From an uncultured Anaerolineaceae bacterium (GTDB lineage: Bacteria > Chloroflexota > Anaerolineae > Anaerolineales > Anaerolineaceae): a DNA stretch of 64,000 bases. Positions 58,682 through 64,000 of this stretch are shown here, one piece after another. How positions within the stretch are numbered: position 1 is the first letter of the stretch; each line of letters opens with the position of its first letter. Where the stretch lies: positions 1 through 64,000 of the forward strand of contig CALIHP010000048.1 in NCBI GenBank assembly GCA_938020565.1, in the 5' to 3' direction. The position numbers were made by a program, and so were the translations under genes. Under the pieces are notes generated by a model. The model made no database searches. It worked only from the letters and a program-made list of their open reading frames with translations, and was not told the DNA's origin.

Positions 58682-59802
58682 CCGCTTCCATCGCCGAAAT
58701 AACCGAACCGGTCGCGCTGATCTCCGGGTCGCGCCTCCGCGAAAATTACCGGAAGCTCCGCGAGCTCGCCGGGACGGAGGTCCTCGCCGTCGTCAAGGCG
58801 AACGCCTACGGCCATGGCGCAATCGAAGTCAGCCGCTGTTTAGCGGAGATCGGCTGCCCCTTTTTCGCCGTCGCCCGCTTCTCGGAGGCGGTCGAACTGC
58901 GGCATGCCGGGATTGAAACGCCGATCCTCGTCCTCGGGCGGATCGCCGCCGAAGAAGCGCCGTATGCCGCCCGTCTCGGATTGCATGTCACCCTCTTTTC
59001 CGCAGAGCAGGCGCGTCAATACGCGAGCACGCTCCGCAGCGCGAAACGCACCCTCAAAGTCCATATCAAAATTGACACGGGTATGGGCCGCCTCGGCCAG
59101 TTTCCCGCCGACGCGCCGGACTTTATCCGCTCCCTCGGCGCCTTTTCCAGGCTCGAAATCGCCGGAATTTATTCGCATCTCGCGACCGCCGACAGCGCCG
59201 ACCGCAGCGCCGCCGAACGGCAAACCGCCGATTTTCAGGCGCTCATCCGAAAGCTCGAAAAAACCGGCGATCGTCCCCCGCTCGTTCATGTCGCAAACTC
59301 CGCGGCGATCCTGACCCTCGATCAGGCGCGCGCGTTCGACCTTGTCCGCGCCGGGATCGCGCTTTACGGCCTGGAGCCTTCCCCGGACTGCCCCCTGCCC
59401 GCGGGAATCGAGCCCATTTTATCGCTGAGGACCCGGGTCATCTCCGTACGGACGTTCCCCCCTGGGAGCGCGATCGGATACGGCGGACGCTACGTCGTTG
59501 GAGCCGCGCCCGAGAAAATCGCCGTCATCGCCGTCGGTTACGCCGACGGGTTCCGCCGGGTCGCCGGAAACGCGGTCCTGATCGGCGGACGAAAACTTCC
59601 GATCGTCGGAACGGTCTGCATGGACCAATGCATGGTCCGCATCCCGGACGAGCTCCCGGTTGAGGAAGGCGACGAAGCCGTCCTGATCGGACGGCAGCGC
59701 GGCGCTTCGATCAGCGCCGACGATCTCGCGCGCCAATGGGGAACGATCAATTACGAGGTTACCTCCGGGCTGTCGGCCCGCGTTCAAAGGGTCGTTGCAT
59801 GA
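58678..59802 (+). CDS. alr: Alanine racemase
   Basis: This 374-residue PLP enzyme interconverts L- and D-alanine for peptidoglycan. PLP-binding K40 lies in VVKANAYGHGA, the catalytic tyrosine in SAIGYGGRY, and GYADGFRR and CMDQCMV are the other hallmarks. A TIM barrel followed by a beta domain gives the usual length. It overlaps the glycosyltransferase stop and the recJ start, each by four bases, so the three genes are translated together. D-alanine supply fits a cell with a peptidoglycan wall that sortases could use. Confidence 0.96.
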   Translation: MTASIAEITEPVALISGSRLRENYRKLRELAGTEVLAVVKANAYGHGAIEVSRCLAEIGCPFFAVARFSEAVELRHAGIETPILVLGRIAAEEAPYAARLGLHVTLFSAEQARQYASTLRSAKRTLKVHIKIDTGMGRLGQFPADAPDFIRSLGAFSRLEIAGIYSHLATADSADRSAAERQTADFQALIRKLEKTGDRPPLVHVANSAAILTLDQARAFDLVRAGIALYGLEPSPDCPLPAGIEPILSLRTRVISVRTFPPGSAIGYGGRYVVGAAPEKIAVIAVGYADGFRRVAGNAVLIGGRKLPIVGTVCMDQCMVRIPDELPVEEGDEAVLIGRQRGASISADDLARQWGTINYEVTSGLSARVQRVVA

Positions 59803-61535
59803 ACCCGACCGGAGCCAGCCGAATCGAATCCCTGTCGAGATGGAGAATGCCAGGAGAAATGCCGTTCGCCGTCATGCGCGAACTGCAAGACTTTTCGCGC
59901 GTTCAGCAGCGCCTCCTCTTCAACCGGGATATCCTTTCAGCTTTTGACGCCCATGCGTTCCTGCTCCCCAGGCCGTTCCGCTCGCCGTTCGAGCTGAAGA
60001 CGATGCGAACTGCGGTTGAAACGATCCTTGAAACGATCGACGCCGGCGGGAAAATCGTCGTTTATGGCGACTACGACGTCGACGGCGTAACCGCGTCCTC
60101 TCTCCTCGTCCAGGCGCTCCGCGCGCTGGGCGCGGACGTTTCCGGCTATATTCCGAACCGCTTCGAAGAAGGCTACGGCGTCAACGCCGCCGCCATCGAG
60201 CAGCTCGCCAAACGCGGGACCGCGCTGACGGTTACGGTTGACTGCGGAATTCGTTCGCCGGGAGAAGTCGAACTGGCGAAGTCGCTGGGAATGAAAATGA
60301 TCGTCACGGATCATCATGAGCCCGGACCTGTCCTCCCGGACGCATCCGCCGTTATTAACCCCAAACGTCCGGACGACGCTTATCCGGATAAAGACCTTGC
60401 CGGCGTCGGGCTGTCGTATAAGCTCGCCGCCGCGCTGTTGTCGGCGCGTCCCGTTCCCGGCGTCCGCGCCGAAGACTGGCTCGATTTCGTTGCGATCGGA
60501 ACGATCTGCGACATGGTTCCGCTGCGTGGAGAGAACCGGGACCTGGCCCGCGCCGGACTCGAATTGCTGCGGAAGTCGTCCCGCCCCTGTATCGTCGCGT
60601 TAGCGCAGGTCAGCGGCATCGAAGTCCCCAAAATCGATTCTCAATCGATCGGATTCAGCTTCGGGCCGCGCCTGAACGCAGCCGGACGCCTCGAAACCGC
60701 GATGTTCTCGTTTAATCTGATGATGTCCGCCGATAAGGACGAAGCGTTCCGCTTCGCCGAAGAGCTCAACGCAATCAACCGCCAGCGTCAAACCATGACC
60801 GAAGAAATCCAGGAATCCGTCCTCGCCGGAATCAACGAGAGCGCGGTTCCGCCGATCGTCTTCGCCGCGGACGAGTCGTACAACATGGGCATCGTCGGCT
60901 TAGGCGCGTCCCGGATCACAGAGAAACTCAACCGTCCTGCCATCGTCGGCGCGATCGGCGGCGGCGAAATCCGCGCGTCCTGCCGCTCGGTCGCCGGCTT
61001 CAGTATCATCGACGCGCTCGACAGCTGCGCCGGGCTGTTCGTCCGCCACGGCGGTCATCCTATGGCGGCCGGGTTCACGATTTCAACGGCAAATTGGGAC
61101 GCGCTCCGGGAACGGCTGACGCTGTACGCCGAAGAGCGCCTCAGTGGGAAAGACCTTCGGCCTGTGAAAGACGTCGAAGCCGAGCTGAAAACCGCATACT
61201 GCAACGAAGAAACCGTCGCGCAGATCCGCGCGCTCGAACCGTTCGGGACCGGGAACCGCGAACCGCTCTTCCTCCTCCGCGCTGTCCGCGTCAAATCCGC
61301 GCAGCTCATCGGCAAAGATAAAACGCACCTGCGGCTCGAGGTCGCAGACGGAAACGACCGCGCGCTTCAGGCGATCGCCTTCCGGCAGGGTCCGCGAATT
61401 CCTCCCGTCGGCGCGCTGCTGGACCTCCTCTTCGGGCTCGATATCAACGAGTTTCAGGGAAAGCGCTCGATCCAGCTCCACGTCGTCGACTTCCGCACGG
61501 CGGAGGAACGAACCGCCAAACCGGACGTTCTGTAA
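59799..61535 (+). CDS. recJ: Single-strand-specific exonuclease RecJ
   Basis: A 578-residue DHH/DHHA1 exonuclease acting 5' to 3' on single-stranded DNA in repair. ATG 59799, overlapping the alr stop, is preferred to an upstream in-frame start. Motifs are YGDYDVDGVTASSLL, TVTVDCGI, VTDHHEPG (the DHH box), FGPRLNAAGRLE and the DHHA1 box GGHPMAAGF. A C-terminal OB-like part (about residues 455-578) completes the enzyme. It is full length. The operon with glycan and wall genes has no obvious functional logic but is tightly packed. Confidence 0.96.
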   Translation: MNPTGASRIESLSRWRMPGEMPFAVMRELQDFSRVQQRLLFNRDILSAFDAHAFLLPRPFRSPFELKTMRTAVETILETIDAGGKIVVYGDYDVDGVTASSLLVQALRALGADVSGYIPNRFEEGYGVNAAAIEQLAKRGTALTVTVDCGIRSPGEVELAKSLGMKMIVTDHHEPGPVLPDASAVINPKRPDDAYPDKDLAGVGLSYKLAAALLSARPVPGVRAEDWLDFVAIGTICDMVPLRGENRDLARAGLELLRKSSRPCIVALAQVSGIEVPKIDSQSIGFSFGPRLNAAGRLETAMFSFNLMMSADKDEAFRFAEELNAINRQRQTMTEEIQESVLAGINESAVPPIVFAADESYNMGIVGLGASRITEKLNRPAIVGAIGGGEIRASCRSVAGFSIIDALDSCAGLFVRHGGHPMAAGFTISTANWDALRERLTLYAEERLSGKDLRPVKDVEAELKTAYCNEETVAQIRALEPFGTGNREPLFLLRAVRVKSAQLIGKDKTHLRLEVADGNDRALQAIAFRQGPRIPPVGALLDLLFGLDINEFQGKRSIQLHVVDFRTAEERTAKPDVL

Positions 61536-61614
61536 AGATGGCGAAAGTAACCGTGGCATGGGGTAAATGTCATGTGTTTTCCGTTCAAAATTGAGCCGTA
61601 TCATATTAAATCAT

Positions 61615-61977
61615 ATGACATTTTCCTATTTTCCTTCCGATCGCACCTATTTCGTCGGCTATACCGTTTTCCTTGACGGGGTCGCAGTCTCCGGCGGGGC
61701 CGGAATGCCGGAGTCGTCGCAGACCGAGCTCTTCGAAGGCCCGGTCAACGCCTATACCGGCTACTATTCGTTTACGGATAAGCGTCTGAGCGGACAGGGC
61801 CTCTACCGATTAGCCTTCTCGTTCGGACGGCCCACGCTGCGAATCGCGTTTACGCCGGACGGGAAAAACGTTTATTCCTGGATCGCCGAATCCAACGTAC
61901 GACCGGAGCTCGTTATCCGTTACCCGGAGGCCGAGGAAGTTGAAGCGCTGATGGATACGGAAACGCCAGTCCCATAA
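61615..61977 (+). CDS. Small unknown protein
   Basis: This 120-residue protein was not recognised. It appears beta-rich, with no signal or membrane segment and an acidic C terminus. ATG 61615 is chosen because MTFSYFPSD looks like a natural start; no ribosome-binding site is visible, but AT-rich TATTAA lies five bases upstream, which could be a -10 of a leaderless message. An upstream in-frame ATG is possible. It follows recJ by 79 bases and is followed by a bidirectional hairpin. Confidence 0.55.
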   Translation: MTFSYFPSDRTYFVGYTVFLDGVAVSGGAGMPESSQTELFEGPVNAYTGYYSFTDKRLSGQGLYRLAFSFGRPTLRIAFTPDGKNVYSWIAESNVRPELVIRYPEAEEVEALMDTETPVP

Positions 61978-62013
61978 CAGGGGGCCAAACGCCGGTTAAA
62001 ATCGCGGGTTAAA

Positions 62014-62052
62014 ACGAAGAAGCGAGCCTTCAAGCCCGCTTCTTTCCGTTTT
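62014..62052. terminator. Hairpin terminator between convergent genes
   Basis: An AAACGAAGAAGCG arm and a CGCTTCTTTCCGTTT arm pair around a short loop between 62014 and 62052, with T-rich ends on both strands. It separates the small plus-strand gene from the minus-strand ABC ATPase. Confidence 0.6.
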
Positions 62053-62059
62053 CATCATC

Positions 62060-63649
62060 TCAGCGGATAACCGCGAACGCGTCGCCCATCTGGTCCCGGA
62101 CCTCATCCCGCGGCGTCCCCGCCATCATCAGGCCCAGCTGCTGCGTCGTGACCTGAGCCGCGTCAACGATCCCCATCAGCCGCCCTTCAAAAATAACCGC
62201 AATCCGATCAGAAAGCGCGCGGATCTCGTCGAGGTCCTCGGAAATCAGGAGCGTCGCCGTCCCTTTTTCCCGCTGCCCCAGTAACCGCTTATGGATATAT
62301 TCAGACGCGCCGATATCGACCCCGCGGGTCGGCTGAGCAGCGATCAGGATCGAAGGATCGCGCTCCAGCTCGCGCGCTAAAATGAGCTTCTGAACGTTGC
62401 CGCCGGATAAATTCTTGATCATGACGTTTAAATTCGGCGTTTTGACCGTGAATTCGTCGACCGCGCGCTGCGTTTTCCGCGTAATGACCGGGAAGTTGAA
62501 GAACGAATGCTCCGAGTACGGCGATTTATCGTGATCCTCGAGGATAAAGTTCTCGGAAATATTAAAATCCTTGACAATCCCTTCCTTGTTGCGCTCCTCC
62601 GGAATGTACGACTGCCCGGCAAGATTATGTTCGTAAGGACCGGCGAACGTCAAATCCTTCCCGTTGACGAGGATCGACCCCTGAACCGGCTTGCGGAGCC
62701 CGCTGAGCGCCTGCGCGAGTTCGCGCTGACCGTTCCCGGAAACCCCCGCCAGCCCGACGATTTCGCCGCCGCTGATATCCAGCGAAAAATCGGTCACGCG
62801 CTCCTCGTCCCAATCGTTATTGACGTACAGGCCGCGGATCGATAAGCGGACCTCCTTCCGGTCGCAGGCGCTCTTATCATATTGAAGCACGACCGGCCGG
62901 CCGACCATCTTCTCGGCCAGATCGGTCTTGGTCAGGTTGGAATTGCGCTCCTGCGAAACCGAACGCCCGTCCCGGAGGACCGCGATCTGATCCGAAATTT
63001 CGATCACCTCATGCAGTTTATGCGAAATGAAGATCAGCGAATGATTCGCCGCCGCCATCTTCTTCAGGATCACGAAAAAATCGTCGACCTCCTGCGGCGT
63101 CAGGACCGCCGTCGGCTCGTCCAGAATCAGCAGGTCGGCCCCCCGGTACAGCGCCTTGATAATCTCGACGCGCTGCTGTTCGCCGACCGCCAGCTGCCAG
63201 ATGTACGCGTCAGGGTTCACCGCCAACTTATACTTCTCGCAGATTTCCATCGTCCGCTTCCGGACGGCATCCAACTCTAAAAACGGTCCGCGGCTCGATT
63301 TCAGCCCCAACGCGATATTCTCCAGAACGGTCAGGTTCGATACCAGCATGAAATGCTGATGGATCATGCCGATTCCGGCGTTGATCGCGTCCGTCGGCGA
63401 ATGGAAAACGACCTCTTCGCCATTAATCAGGATCTTCCCGCCGTCGGGCTTGTACAGACCGTACAGCTGCTTCATCAGCGTGCTCTTCCCCGCGCCGTTC
63501 TCGCCCAGAAGCGCCAGAATCTCGCCTTCGTTGACTTCGAGATTCACACGATCGTTCGCCAGGACGCCCGGGAAACGCTTGGTAATATCGACCATCTGCA
63601 ATTTGCGGATATGCTTCGTTTCAGGATGATTCTGATTCACCGCCATCAT
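62060..63649 (-). CDS. Nucleoside/BMP-type ABC transporter, double ATPase
   Basis: This 529-residue protein fuses two ABC cassettes, as in the RbsA/YufO/NupA class. The first has GENGAGKST, LAVGEQQRVEI and LLILDEPTA. The second is degenerate at Walker A (GLAGVSGNGQRE), with LSGGNVQKL and LIAAQPTRGVD, as is normal for this family. It drives import of nucleosides or related compounds with two permeases, whose genes are not seen in this window. Upstream on the same strand is the end of a BMP-family binding-protein gene. AAAGGA precedes ATG 63649, which is followed by a second ATG. Confidence 0.92.
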   Translation of the reverse strand: MMAVNQNHPETKHIRKLQMVDITKRFPGVLANDRVNLEVNEGEILALLGENGAGKSTLMKQLYGLYKPDGGKILINGEEVVFHSPTDAINAGIGMIHQHFMLVSNLTVLENIALGLKSSRGPFLELDAVRKRTMEICEKYKLAVNPDAYIWQLAVGEQQRVEIIKALYRGADLLILDEPTAVLTPQEVDDFFVILKKMAAANHSLIFISHKLHEVIEISDQIAVLRDGRSVSQERNSNLTKTDLAEKMVGRPVVLQYDKSACDRKEVRLSIRGLYVNNDWDEERVTDFSLDISGGEIVGLAGVSGNGQRELAQALSGLRKPVQGSILVNGKDLTFAGPYEHNLAGQSYIPEERNKEGIVKDFNISENFILEDHDKSPYSEHSFFNFPVITRKTQRAVDEFTVKTPNLNVMIKNLSGGNVQKLILARELERDPSILIAAQPTRGVDIGASEYIHKRLLGQREKGTATLLISEDLDEIRALSDRIAVIFEGRLMGIVDAAQVTTQQLGLMMAGTPRDEVRDQMGDAFAVIR

Positions 63650-63813
63650 GATTTCAATCCTTTCGTAATGACCGATTCGTGAGATTCGAGAACCGCGGAT
63701 CCGTTATTCTTCTTTCGCAGCTCTCGATTCCCACCCTAAGGCGTGTCATCGTTCTTTACCTCCCGCGCCTTCAGCGTCAGCGCCGCAGCGAAGACACGCC
63801 GCAGCCAGATCGC

Positions 63814-63846
63814 GGGGAAAGAGGACCATTACGGCGCTCTTTCCCC
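63814..63846 (-). terminator. Hairpin after the binding-protein gene
   Basis: GGGGAAAGAG (63814-63823) and CTCTTTCCCC (63837-63846) form a perfect 10-base stem. A second inverted repeat (63740-63747 with 63793-63800) lies further downstream. They probably reduce read-through from the abundant binding protein into the ATPase gene. Confidence 0.55.
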
Positions 63847-63861
63847 GGATCGCGGAATCGC

Positions 63862-64000
63862 TTATTTCGTTTCCAACGGGTCGATTTCGCCCGTGACGAT
63901 CTTCTCAGCCAACTCGTCGGCATACGCTATGAGTTCCGGGTCGATTTCGATATGGTCCGTGTTCCAGACGATCTTCAGCCCACCGTCGGCAAACGTCAGA
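63862..64000 (-). CDS. BMP-family substrate-binding lipoprotein, C-terminal end
   Basis: The last 46 codons of a gene that continues beyond the window. The peptide reads LTFADGGLKIVWN, then DPELIAYADELAEKIVTGEID, and stops at 63862. The ADGGLKIVWN strand and the final helix with a KI-x-G-E-I pattern match the C terminus of Med/BMP family nucleoside-binding lipoproteins. Such a protein would capture nucleosides outside the membrane for the transporter whose ATPase lies just downstream. Only this fragment is visible, so the assignment rests on a short stretch plus context. Confidence 0.65.
   Translation of the reverse strand, partial: LTFADGGLKIVWNTDHIEIDPELIAYADELAEKIVTGEIDPLETK

Noticed and set aside
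1..64000. CRISPR arrays, rRNA and tRNA genes
   Set aside because: No short regularly spaced direct repeats and no RNA gene signatures were seen on either strand.

Overview
The window comes from a moderately GC-rich, strictly anaerobic-looking bacterium with a largely monoderm-style surface. The signs are rubredoxin and rubrerythrin, a PepV-type dipeptidase, alanine racemase, sortase domains and very large Cna-B adhesins. The mix would fit the Anaerolineae (Chloroflexota), but a Firmicutes-like host cannot be excluded from sequence alone.

Layout. 1-4374: an Abi_2/HEPN gene, then a phage lysis cassette (holin, two small membrane proteins, M23 endolysin) and an isolated portal gene. 4481-6236: an AT-rich IS1182-type element. 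6277-8913: a dimethylargininase-like enzyme and a polar amino acid ABC transporter without a nearby binding protein. 9060-15862: a minus-strand polysaccharide cluster (bi-domain oxidoreductase, heparinase II/III-like protein, glycosyltransferase) headed by a zinc-ribbon Ser/Thr kinase. 16073-18224: enolase and an unknown helical protein. 18306-20321: a secreted sortase with a long acidic linker. 20440-21696: a second, lone phage portal gene. 21869-29160: an AAC(3)-family acetyltransferase, a secreted protein, PriA, a polytopic membrane protein and a YceD/DUF177 protein. 29216-45828: two giant Cna-B proteins (1846 and 3617 residues). 46557-51407: a phage head module starting with a prohead protease-capsid fusion. 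51491-61977: YdcF/SanA-like protein, rubredoxin, rubrerythrin, two tandem DUF3298 proteins, PepV, and a glycosyltransferase-alr-recJ operon. 62060-64000: a nucleoside/BMP-type ABC ATPase and the 3' end of its binding protein.

The most distinctive system is the surface apparatus. The 3617-residue adhesin carries about 18 Cna-B modules and ends in its own LPRTGF motif plus a complete sortase domain. The 684-codon protein at 18306-20360 has the same motif-sortase C terminus without the repeats. By eye, the adhesin's modules fall into two classes: those with the isopeptide lysine, all of which also keep the acceptor asparagine, and those where the lysine is replaced and the asparagine usually is too. 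The 1846-residue neighbour has no complete Lys/Asn pair in 17 modules. Instead, alternate modules carry a conserved cysteine pair.

The phage genes are split into islets. The portal at 20440 (minus) and the capsid at 46557 (plus) lie at opposite ends of a 26 kb block. Inverting that block would restore portal-protease-capsid order and also place the sortase next to the giant adhesin. Several genes have a -10 hexamer only 5-8 bases upstream of the start codon, suggesting that leaderless mRNAs are common in this genome.
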